This document shows, one piece after another, positions 15,922 to 22,975 of a DNA stretch of 32,342 nt; position 1 is the stretch's first letter, and every line of letters begins with the position of its first letter. This DNA comes from Clostridia bacterium. Its GTDB lineage: Bacteria; Bacillota; Clostridia; Christensenellales; Aristaeellaceae. Position numbers and translations under genes: made by a program. The DNA lies in the NCBI GenBank assembly GCA_017552615.1, contig JAFZPI010000001.1, positions 1 to 32,342 of the forward strand, in the 5' to 3' direction. Below the pieces are notes generated by a model. That model searched no databases and was not told the DNA's origin. It was given only the letters and a program-made list of their open reading frames with translations.

Positions 15922-16965
15922 CTACTGCATCCTGAACCCATACTGCGAGCAATACGTCTCCCCGAAACTTCCCGACACCACCGTAAAGATGATGTCCATG
16001 TTGGGTTTGTATTCAACAAGGCTGTAAGTATGGAATGCGGCATCACCGATACGGGTCAGGCTGGCAGGGAGGACAACCGAGCAAAGATTGCTGCAGTTCG
16101 TGAAAGCCAGATTCCCGATAGTTTCGGTACCCTCGGCGATTTCCGCATACACCAAACCGCTGCAGTTGAAGAACGCACTGTTCCCGATGCTCCGCACTCC
16201 GGACGGAATATAGACCGTGGCCAGGCTGCGGCAGCCCATGAACGCTTCGTTCCCGATGGAGGTCACACTTTTCGGAATGCTGACCTCCGTCAGGTTCGTA
16301 CAGAAGGAGAAGGCGGATGTGCCGATGACGGTTACGCCTTCGGGTATGCTCACTTTGGTGAGGCTTTTGCAGCTTGCAAAGAGCGATTCCGGGATCTCTG
16401 TCAGTGCTTTGGGAAGCGTCACATGGGCCAGCGCTTCACAGTTCGAAAAGGCCGAGGCTCCGATCAATGTCACGCTGTCAGGAATTGTGACCTCCGTCAG
16501 GCTGTTACACCGGAAGAAAGCCGAATCGCCGATCGCGGTCAGTCCATCCGGCAGGGTGATGGCGGTGAGTTCCGTGCAGCCGGAGAAGGTAGAATTGCCG
16601 ATGGTTCTCAGCCCGTCCGGAAGGATAACGGAGGTAAGCTTCGAGCGCTCCTTGAACACGCCGTCCCCTAAGGCGGTGACTGCATGGCCGTCAACTTCGG
16701 ACGGAACCGTTACCTGCGTGTTTCCGCTCAGTTCCCAGCGGAGGGATGCCGTCCCGTCCTCCAGAAGGTTATACTGCCATGTCCCGGTCTTGTCCGTCAG
16801 CCGGACCTCGTCTTCCCGCGTCTGCGGTGGCTCGCCTGCCTCCTGTTTCTCGACACTGAACGCCCGCACCAACAGGAACACAACCAGTGCGATGGCGAGG
16901 ACAAGGGCGATCTTTTTGATCCACCACCAGGGACCGCGGACAGTCGGGTTTTCCTGTTCAGTCAT
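15922..16965 (-). CDS. Membrane-anchored BspA-type LRR protein (LRR3)
   Basis: A 347-residue protein with a short cytoplasmic N-terminus (MTEQENPTVRGPWWWIKK), one membrane helix at about residues 18-37 and no cleavage site, then an extracellular LRR domain. The shared entry module reads WQYNLLEDGTASLRW ... AVTALGDGVFKE. About ten LRR_5 repeats follow (LTEVTIPDSVTLIGASAFSN) and end in the cap SGSFGETYCSQYGF. The second ATG of a double start is chosen (16965), 6 nt behind GGAGG; the first (16968) is too close to that site. The gene overlaps the 3' end of rlmN by 8 nt, which points to translational coupling. It lies directly before prpC-prkC, and its topology matches LRR2 on the other side of the pair. 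Confidence 0.87.
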   Translation of the reverse strand: MTEQENPTVRGPWWWIKKIALVLAIALVVFLLVRAFSVEKQEAGEPPQTREDEVRLTDKTGTWQYNLLEDGTASLRWELSGNTQVTVPSEVDGHAVTALGDGVFKERSKLTSVILPDGLRTIGNSTFSGCTELTAITLPDGLTAIGDSAFFRCNSLTEVTIPDSVTLIGASAFSNCEALAHVTLPKALTEIPESLFASCKSLTKVSIPEGVTVIGTSAFSFCTNLTEVSIPKSVTSIGNEAFMGCRSLATVYIPSGVRSIGNSAFFNCSGLVYAEIAEGTETIGNLAFTNCSNLCSVVLPASLTRIGDAAFHTYSLVEYKPNMDIIFTVVSGSFGETYCSQYGFRMQ

Positions 16966-18028
16966 CATGATCCTCCGTTTCACTCGTCCGGTTGATCTCG
17001 CGCCGCCGCAGCTGCCCGCAAGCACCCTCGATATCGTCCCCCATCTCACGCCGTCTCGTCGCCGAGATGCGGTGCTCCGTGAGGGTATCCAGGAAGCGCT
17101 TTACCTGCGCTTCCGAAACCCCCTTCAGTCCGCGCTCGGGAACATCGTTCAGGGGGATGAGATTTACATGGCACTGCAGGTGGCGCAGGCGGGAGGCCAG
17201 CTCAACGGCCTGCGCGGGATCCGCGTTGACGCCGTCCACCAGCGCGTACTCGAAGATTACCCGGCGGCCGGTCTTCTCGACATAGTTCCGGCTGGCGGCC
17301 AGGACCTGGTCGATCGGCCAGCGGTTGGCAACCGGCATCAGCTTTTTCCGGATCCCGTCGTTCGGCGCGTGAAGACTGACCGACAATGTCACCGGCAGGC
17401 CTTCCTCGGCAAAGCGATTCATCCGGTCCACCAGGCCACAGGTGGAAAGGCTCACCCCGCGGAGGGAAAGATTTACACCCTCCGGCTCCCGCAGGAGGCG
17501 CAGAAAGCGCACGGTCTCGTCATAATTGTCCAGCGGTTCGCCGCTGCCCATCAGGACGACATTGTGCACCTTCGTGTCCGGTTCGCCACTCTCAACCAGA
17601 AAGCGGTTGGCGCAGAGAATCTCGCCGAGCATCTCCCCGGCTGTAAGGTTCCGGACACAACCCTCGAGGGTAGAAGCACAGAACGCGCAGCCCATGCGGC
17701 AGCCCACCTGTGTCGAGATGCAGAGCGTGCACCCATGGTGATAGCGCATCAGGACGCCTTCGACACAGTTGCCGTCAAGGAGGGCAAAGAGGAACTTCAC
17801 CGTGCCGTCAAGGGCAGAAACCCGCGTCGTGCGGATGCTCACCGGCTGTGCGATAGCCTCTTCCTTCAGGTTCTCCCGCAGTGATGCGGGCAGATTGGAC
17901 ATCCCGTCAAAGTCCACACCCCGGTGAATCCACTGGAAGATCTGCTTCCCGCGGAAACCGGGCAGCCCCTGGTCTTTACACCAATCCGTCAACTCAGCCG
18001 GATTCATCCCGGTCAGTTCGGTTTTCAA
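16958..18028 (-). CDS. rlmN: Dual-specificity 23S rRNA/tRNA adenine-C2 methyltransferase
   Basis: A radical-SAM enzyme that methylates A2503 of 23S rRNA and A37 of certain tRNAs. The 4Fe-4S motif C-x3-C-x2-C is at Cys110, Cys114 and Cys117. The two mechanistic cysteines are also visible: Cys103 in HGCTLCISTQVG, and Cys337 in the C-terminal GACGQL. At 356 residues the length is normal. The start is TTG at 18028, 7 nt behind AGGAGG; the next Met (18007) has no site at proper distance. In Bacillota this gene usually sits directly between rsmB and prpC. Here a 118-bp inverted repeat element separates it from rsmB, and LRR3 lies between it and prpC. Confidence 0.96.
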   Translation of the reverse strand: MKTELTGMNPAELTDWCKDQGLPGFRGKQIFQWIHRGVDFDGMSNLPASLRENLKEEAIAQPVSIRTTRVSALDGTVKFLFALLDGNCVEGVLMRYHHGCTLCISTQVGCRMGCAFCASTLEGCVRNLTAGEMLGEILCANRFLVESGEPDTKVHNVVLMGSGEPLDNYDETVRFLRLLREPEGVNLSLRGVSLSTCGLVDRMNRFAEEGLPVTLSVSLHAPNDGIRKKLMPVANRWPIDQVLAASRNYVEKTGRRVIFEYALVDGVNADPAQAVELASRLRHLQCHVNLIPLNDVPERGLKGVSEAQVKRFLDTLTEHRISATRRREMGDDIEGACGQLRRREINRTSETEDHDD

Positions 18029-18050
18029 TGCGCCACCTCCTTTCGGTTTA

Positions 18051-18168
18051 CCTCATCCACCACCGCCTGCGGCGGCGGTCCCCCTTCCCCTAAAGGGGAA
18101 GGCTTTGGTTGGTTTATTACGCATACAGCCTTCCCCTTTAGGGGAAGGTGCCCGAAGGGCGGATGAGG
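18051..18168. repeat. Inverted hairpin-doublet element, copy B (118 bp)
   Basis: The element is bounded by CCTCATCC (18051-18058) and its complement GGATGAGG (18161-18168). Each half holds an 8-bp hairpin: CCTTCCCC-TAAA-GGGGAAGG (18083-18102) and CCTTCCCC-TTTA-GGGGAAGG (18129-18148). Each half also has a small outer GC-rich hairpin. The two halves are inverted copies of one unit around an AT-rich centre. It fills the gap between rsmB and rlmN. Confidence 0.85.
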
Positions 18169-18177
18169 TCCTGGGGT

Positions 18178-19941
18178 TCACCGCTTCCTCTTCATCCTGC
18201 ACACATAGAATCCGCCCACACCATCGCGGTGTGCCATCAGCTGCAGACCCAGGGTTTCATGCTGGCGCAGAGCTTCCGGAATCGTGACGGGCAGCTTCTC
18301 CGGCTCAAACTCCGGGTGCCGCTCGAGGAATGCCTTGACCTGGTCCTCGTTCTCCGCTTTCAGCAGGGAACAGGTGGCATAGACCAGCACGCCGCCGATC
18401 TTGACCGACGGGCAAACCGCGTCCAGCAGTTCCGCCTGGGTGCGGATCAGCGCATCGACGTTTTCTTCCTTCAGGCGGAGCTTGATGTCCGGCTTCTCCG
18501 CCATGTCCCCGGTGCCGGAACAGGGCGCGTCCAGCAGCACCGCGTCGAAGGTCATGTCGAGGTCTTCGCGGTAGACCGAAGCGTCCCGGTGGATGGGCCG
18601 GACGTTCTCCAGATGCAGGCGCTTGGCCTGAGCCGTGATCAGATCGACCCGGTGCTCGTGCTTGTCCCATGCCTGGACGCGGCCGCCGCCATTCAGGAGT
18701 TCGGCGATATAGGCCGTCTTGCCGCCCGGCGCGGCGCAGCAGTCCAGCACTTTCCACCCGGGACGCACGCCCAGCGCCAGCACGGCACACTGCGAGCCCT
18801 CGCTCTGGATCGAGTACATGCCGCCCTGCCAGTCCGCGTCGGCAGTGATATCGATCATGCCCTTCACGCGCACAGCGTGGGGCATCATGGCAGGCTCGTG
18901 CTCCCAGACCTTTTTCTGCAGAAGCGTCTCAAACCCCGCGTCGTCCAGGCGCATAAGATTGGGCCGCAGGATGATCCCGCCACGCTTGTCCCGCCAGCGC
19001 AGGAGCTGTTCGGCGGTCTCCTCGCCCCAGTTAGCCTGCAGTCGCCGGATCAGCCATTCGGGCGTACTGGTTTCCACCGACAGCGCCTTCACCAGGTCTT
19101 CCGCCGGATCAGGCCATTGGATCCCCTCGCCGTCACGCTGGCGGATCAGGTTTCGGAGAATTCCGTTGCACACGCCGACGAGCCCTTCCAGGCCGATCTC
19201 GCGGCAAAGGCGGACAGCGGTGTCGGTGGCGGCATTGTCCGGGACACGGTAGCCCAGCAGCAGCTGGCACGCACCCAGCCGCAGGACATTCACCAGCCGG
19301 ATATCGGTATCCGGCCTCGCCATGACCTGGTGCAGCGCCCAGTCAAGTTTGGCGATGTTGTCCAGTGTATCGTAAACCAGCCGGGCCGCGAAGCGTCGGT
19401 CCGCCGCGGAGAGCGTGCAGCCATGGAGCTTCTCGTCCAGTGCCAGCGACGCATACGCGCCGTTCTCGGTGACCTTGCGGATCACGTCGAGTGCCAGCCG
19501 CCGCGCCGGCATGCCGTCGGTCGCGCCGGGACGGACCGCATTCGGCGCCTGTCCAGGCCGATTCTGGGCTTTTCCTCCACCCACCGCACGGTCGAACGAT
19601 CTCTGCGCGTACCCGCTTCCACTTTTGCCGTGGTATTCGCGATATTTGTAACCACCATTCCCACCTTGCGGCTTCGCCGAAGACGTTCTGATCCCCTCTT
19701 CGCCACTCTGGTGCTTAAACTCCGAAGGTTTGGCGCTGTTGTTCCCACCGGAAGCCTCGTTTTTGCGCCATTCCTGTCTGTCGCTCCCACCGGATGCTGT
19801 ATTTTCACCATTGCGGCGGCTCTTCCAGGTGCCGTGGTGGATCAGCGCCCCACCCTGGGGCCGGGAACCGGATTGTCTGTGTTCGCCGACAGGGCCAAAG
19901 TCGTTGCGGCGGGGTTTGTTGGTATTGCGATCGTAACTCAT
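18178..19941 (-). CDS. rsmB: 16S rRNA m5C967 methyltransferase with long disordered N-terminal extension
   Basis: An S-adenosylmethionine-dependent methyltransferase of 16S rRNA C967. From about residue 145 it has the NusB-like RNA-binding domain (ARRLALDVIRKV, RRFAARLVYDTL), then the Rossmann methyltransferase domain. The latter contains VLDCCAAPGGKT (about 400), the catalytic-Cys motif DAPCSGTGD (about 470) and the second Cys in YATCSLL (about 522). At 587 residues it is about 140 longer than the usual roughly 440. The extra N-terminus is hydrophilic and rich in Gly, Ser, Asn, Arg and Lys, and probably disordered. ATG at 19941 has AAAGGAG 8 nt upstream, and no good site precedes the domain start at about 19512, so the extension appears real. 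It begins 29 nt after LRR4. Confidence 0.93.
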   Translation of the reverse strand: MSYDRNTNKPRRNDFGPVGEHRQSGSRPQGGALIHHGTWKSRRNGENTASGGSDRQEWRKNEASGGNNSAKPSEFKHQSGEEGIRTSSAKPQGGNGGYKYREYHGKSGSGYAQRSFDRAVGGGKAQNRPGQAPNAVRPGATDGMPARRLALDVIRKVTENGAYASLALDEKLHGCTLSAADRRFAARLVYDTLDNIAKLDWALHQVMARPDTDIRLVNVLRLGACQLLLGYRVPDNAATDTAVRLCREIGLEGLVGVCNGILRNLIRQRDGEGIQWPDPAEDLVKALSVETSTPEWLIRRLQANWGEETAEQLLRWRDKRGGIILRPNLMRLDDAGFETLLQKKVWEHEPAMMPHAVRVKGMIDITADADWQGGMYSIQSEGSQCAVLALGVRPGWKVLDCCAAPGGKTAYIAELLNGGGRVQAWDKHEHRVDLITAQAKRLHLENVRPIHRDASVYREDLDMTFDAVLLDAPCSGTGDMAEKPDIKLRLKEENVDALIRTQAELLDAVCPSVKIGGVLVYATCSLLKAENEDQVKAFLERHPEFEPEKLPVTIPEALRQHETLGLQLMAHRDGVGGFYVCRMKRKR

Positions 19942-19970
19942 GGGGTGTCTCCTTTGCTGGGTGAATGGGG

Positions 19971-21305
19971 TCAGTCGGCATAGGTGTAGGGAATGTTGTT
20001 GTCAATGGCATATTGTTCGGCAACACTGCCCTTGGAAACAGTCAGCGTCAGTTTTGAACAGCCTTCAAAGGCATCTTGCCCAATGGCAGTGACAGACGGC
20101 AGGATGGTGACGCTTGTCAGTCCATACCGATTGCAAAATGCTTTTTCTCCGATTTCAGTCACGCTTTCCGGAATGGTAATTTTGCTGACCAGCAGTTGGC
20201 TTTTAGTCGCACCCGACGCATTAAAACCAAATGCATTATCCCCAATCGCCACCACCGGATAACCTTCCAGTTCCGCCGGAATTTCCACCGTTTTTGCCTG
20301 GCCGTGATAGCGGGTGATCGTCAGCGCCCCGTCCTCGAAGACTTCATAAGAATAGTCCCCGCTGGTTCCTTCTACGGCGCTGAACACCTCGCCGGGCGTA
20401 TCCGGATAGGTGTAGAGGATGTGGTTTCTCCGGCAATACTGCGCCAGATCGCTGTTGTGTGCAATCGTGAGGATGAAGTCCTCCCTATTGGGAAAAGCAT
20501 TCTCTCCAATCTCGGTAACATTTTCGGGCAAGGTAACGCCGGTCAGTTTCCCGCAATCGCTGAATGCGCTCCTGCCAATGCTGGTCACCCCTTCCGGAAT
20601 GGTGATCTGCGTAAGACTTTTGCATTTGGAAAACGCTGCTTCCCCTATACTCGTAAGGCTGTTCGGAAGAACAACACTAGTCAGATTCTCACAACAGCTA
20701 AAGGCTTCATAGGCGATGTCAGTTACCCCTTCAGGGATGATGATCTGCGTCAAGCCTCCACAATTGTAGAACGCCAGGTTCCCAATGCTTGTGAGGCTGC
20801 TCGGAAGGATGATTTCCGTCAATGCGCCGCAATGGGCAAATGCACCGGATCCAATCCTGGTTACGCTCTCCGGAATCACGACTTCTTCGAGACATTTACA
20901 GCCTGAGAACGCATAAGCCTCGATTTCGTTCACACCTTCTTCGAGGATCACGGATTTCAGTAAATCGCATCTCGTGAAGGCACCTTCACCCATTGCCATG
21001 TCCCTGTTTAACCTTCCTGCACCAAATTCGCTTACCCCGACAATGCACACACTTCCCGGGATGGTCACTTGCACAAGATCGTCACATTCCTTAAACGCTT
21101 CGCTCCCGATGGCAGTCACCGGATGTCCGTCCAGTTCCGTGGGAAGCACGAGCTCGGCCGTGTCTCCTGAATACTTTATAATCGTGACGGTTCCGTCATC
21201 GTTCAGGGAATACTCATAGTCCCCGGACGTCTCTGCCATCACACAGCCGCAAATGCAAAGCATGACGAGGATGATCAAAGCCGCAAGCAGAAATCTGGTT
21301 CTCAT
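19971..21305 (-). CDS. Secreted BspA-type LRR protein with duplicated module (LRR4)
   Basis: A 444-residue exported protein. The signal peptide is MRTRFLLAALIILVMLCICG, with probable cleavage after VMA. A first complete unit has the entry module (YEYSLNDDGTVTIIKY ... VTAIGSEAFKEC), about eight LRR_5 repeats and the cap SDLAQYCRRNHILYTYPD. A second, shorter unit repeats the same plan: entry module YSYEVFEDGALTITRY, about three repeats, and cap GSVAEQYAIDNNIPYTYAD. It thus looks like an in-frame fusion of two related proteins. ATG at 21305 has AAGGAGG upstream. It separates fmt from rsmB, with a hairpin-doublet element between it and fmt. Confidence 0.88.
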   Translation of the reverse strand: MRTRFLLAALIILVMLCICGCVMAETSGDYEYSLNDDGTVTIIKYSGDTAELVLPTELDGHPVTAIGSEAFKECDDLVQVTIPGSVCIVGVSEFGAGRLNRDMAMGEGAFTRCDLLKSVILEEGVNEIEAYAFSGCKCLEEVVIPESVTRIGSGAFAHCGALTEIILPSSLTSIGNLAFYNCGGLTQIIIPEGVTDIAYEAFSCCENLTSVVLPNSLTSIGEAAFSKCKSLTQITIPEGVTSIGRSAFSDCGKLTGVTLPENVTEIGENAFPNREDFILTIAHNSDLAQYCRRNHILYTYPDTPGEVFSAVEGTSGDYSYEVFEDGALTITRYHGQAKTVEIPAELEGYPVVAIGDNAFGFNASGATKSQLLVSKITIPESVTEIGEKAFCNRYGLTSVTILPSVTAIGQDAFEGCSKLTLTVSKGSVAEQYAIDNNIPYTYAD

Positions 21306-21371
21306 GGCAATGCCTCCTTATGTGTCAGTCCAACTTCTTGATAGTTTCAACTGCCGACGTAAAGACCCTTC

Positions 21372-21514
21372 TGGCCTGCGGGCCACCTCCCCACTGCGGT
21401 GGGGAGGCAGGGGTGTTTGCAGGCTTTAGCAGGCGCGTCACTCTCAAGGAACCCGATGCTTCAAGGTGCTCCGTTTGGCTCCCCATCGCAATGGGGAGCT
21501 CCCGCCGCAGCGGG
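21372..21514. repeat. Inverted hairpin-doublet element, copy C
   Basis: The left half has TGGCC-TGCG-GGCCA (21372-21385) and CCTCCCCAC-TGCG-GTGGGGAGG (21386-21407). The right half has GCTCCCCAT-CGCA-ATGGGGAGC (21478-21499) and CCCGC-CGCA-GCGGG (21501-21514). Loops in the two halves are complements (TGCG, CGCA), showing inverted copies of one unit. It fills the gap between fmt and LRR4; nothing else is visible there. Confidence 0.8.
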
Positions 21515-21526
21515 TGAGGGGTTCCC

Positions 21527-22432
21527 TTATCCCCACTTATGTCCTCTCAGCCAATCCTTCGCCTTCATGGCCTTCCCACCGGGCGCTTGCAGCTCGGTGA
21601 TCTCTACCGCGCCTTCGCCGCAAGCGAAGACCAGCCCTTGTTTGGGATCAGCCGCGAGAACGGCTCCCGGCTCTCCGCTGCCCTCAACTGCCTTGGCCCG
21701 CAGCAATTTCAGCCGCCCCTCGGGGATGTCGATCCCACAGCAAGGCCAAGGATTCAGGCCCAGGATGCGGTTTGCAACGTCCTTCGCTGGCTGGGTGAAG
21801 TCCACGACGCCCATTTCCTTGTTCAGCATGGGGTCATAGGTCATGGAAGCTTCGTCCTGAGGAATGGGCACCAGTGTGCCTTCCTTCATCTTTCTAAGCG
21901 TTTCTATCAACAAGTCCGCGCCGATTTTTGAAAGCCGCTCCGTCATCTCGCCGCAAGTCTCTTCGGGGTTACGTGGTGTTTCCGTTTTGAGGAGCATCGC
22001 GCCGGTGTCGATTCCCTTGTCTGTCAACATCGTGGTGACACCGACGGTTTCGTCACCCTGCAGGATCGCCCAGGCGATCGGTGCGCTGCCCCGGTGCCGG
22101 GGAAGCAGGGACGCATGGACATTGACCGTGCCACGGGTTGGGATGTCCAGCACTTCCTGGCTCAGGATCTGCCCGAAAGCCGCGGTGACACAAACCTCGG
22201 GGGCCAGGGCGCGAAGGTCCTCGACTCCGTCCTTACGGATGCGTAAGGGCTGGAAGACTGGAATGCCGTGAGCCTCAGCCAGCTTTTTCACCGGGGAAGC
22301 CTGCAGCTTTTTGCCGCGGCCCGCCGGACGGTCAGGCTGGGTGAAAACCCCGACAACCTCGTGGCCCGCGTCCAGCAAGGCCTGCAGCGACGGTACGGCA
22401 AACTCCGGCGTCCCCATAAAGACGACTCTCAT
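21527..22432 (-). CDS. fmt: Methionyl-tRNA formyltransferase
   Basis: Formylates the amino group of Met-tRNA(fMet), using 10-formyltetrahydrofolate, to make the initiator. The 301-residue protein has the catalytic residues in place: Asn104 and His106 in NVHASLLPRHRG, and Asp142 in DKGIDTGAM. The N-terminus MRVVFMGTPEFAVPSL is typical, and a smaller C-terminal OB-fold domain begins near 205. The start ATG at 22432 overlaps the def stop by 4 nt (ATGA), so the two are translationally coupled. Order and overlap match the usual def-fmt pair. Confidence 0.97.
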   Translation of the reverse strand: MRVVFMGTPEFAVPSLQALLDAGHEVVGVFTQPDRPAGRGKKLQASPVKKLAEAHGIPVFQPLRIRKDGVEDLRALAPEVCVTAAFGQILSQEVLDIPTRGTVNVHASLLPRHRGSAPIAWAILQGDETVGVTTMLTDKGIDTGAMLLKTETPRNPEETCGEMTERLSKIGADLLIETLRKMKEGTLVPIPQDEASMTYDPMLNKEMGVVDFTQPAKDVANRILGLNPWPCCGIDIPEGRLKLLRAKAVEGSGEPGAVLAADPKQGLVFACGEGAVEITELQAPGGKAMKAKDWLRGHKWG

Positions 22433-22941
22433 TCCTTGTTCCCCTTTTCCTGGCGCTTGTTGTCCGCCTCGATCTCTTCCTTGGACATCTCGCGGTCCAT
22501 CACGTCGATGTAGACCACGCCGTCGAGGTGGTCCAGTTCATGGCAGATCGCCCGGGCCAGCAGGTCTTCGGCTTCAAGCTCAAAGGGCTCGCCATGGCGG
22601 TCCTGGGCCTTGACCTTGACCTTCTTGGGCCTTGTGACGATCCCGGCGCGACCCGGCAGGCTCAGGCAGCCCTCGCGGCCGCACTGGGTTTCCTCGCTGC
22701 GCCAGATGATCTCCGGGTTGATAAACTCGATCAGCTGGTCCCGGTTTTCGGAAATATCGATCACCGCCACGCGGCGCAGGATGCCCACCTGCGGCGCGGC
22801 AAGACCCACGCCCTCGGCCTGGTACATGGTGTCCGCCATGTCCTTGAGCAGGGTCCAGAGGCGGAGGTTGAAGCTTTCCTGAGGTTTGCTGGTCTTGCGG
22901 AGGGTATCGTCACCGAGCTTGACAATCTTGCGAATGGCCAT
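22429..22941 (-). CDS. def: Peptide deformylase
   Basis: Metalloenzyme that removes the N-formyl group from new proteins, working in sequence with fmt. All three motifs are present in the 170-residue protein: GVGLAAPQ (44-51), EGCLS (90-94, metal-ligand Cys92) and HELDH (134-138, His134, Glu135, His138). The C-terminus is a charged, Lys/Glu-rich tail. ATG at 22941 has AGGAG about 8 nt upstream. It begins 34 nt after priA and overlaps fmt by 4 nt. Confidence 0.97.
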   Translation of the reverse strand: MAIRKIVKLGDDTLRKTSKPQESFNLRLWTLLKDMADTMYQAEGVGLAAPQVGILRRVAVIDISENRDQLIEFINPEIIWRSEETQCGREGCLSLPGRAGIVTRPKKVKVKAQDRHGEPFELEAEDLLARAICHELDHLDGVVYIDVMDREMSKEEIEADNKRQEKGNKE

Positions 22942-22975
22942 GTTTCTGTCTCCTGTTCTTTATTCTCATTGCATT

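Noticed and set aside
18148-19983. A 611-codon plus-strand frame opposite rsmB
   Set aside because: It covers rsmB almost exactly, starts inside the repeat element and has no family features.
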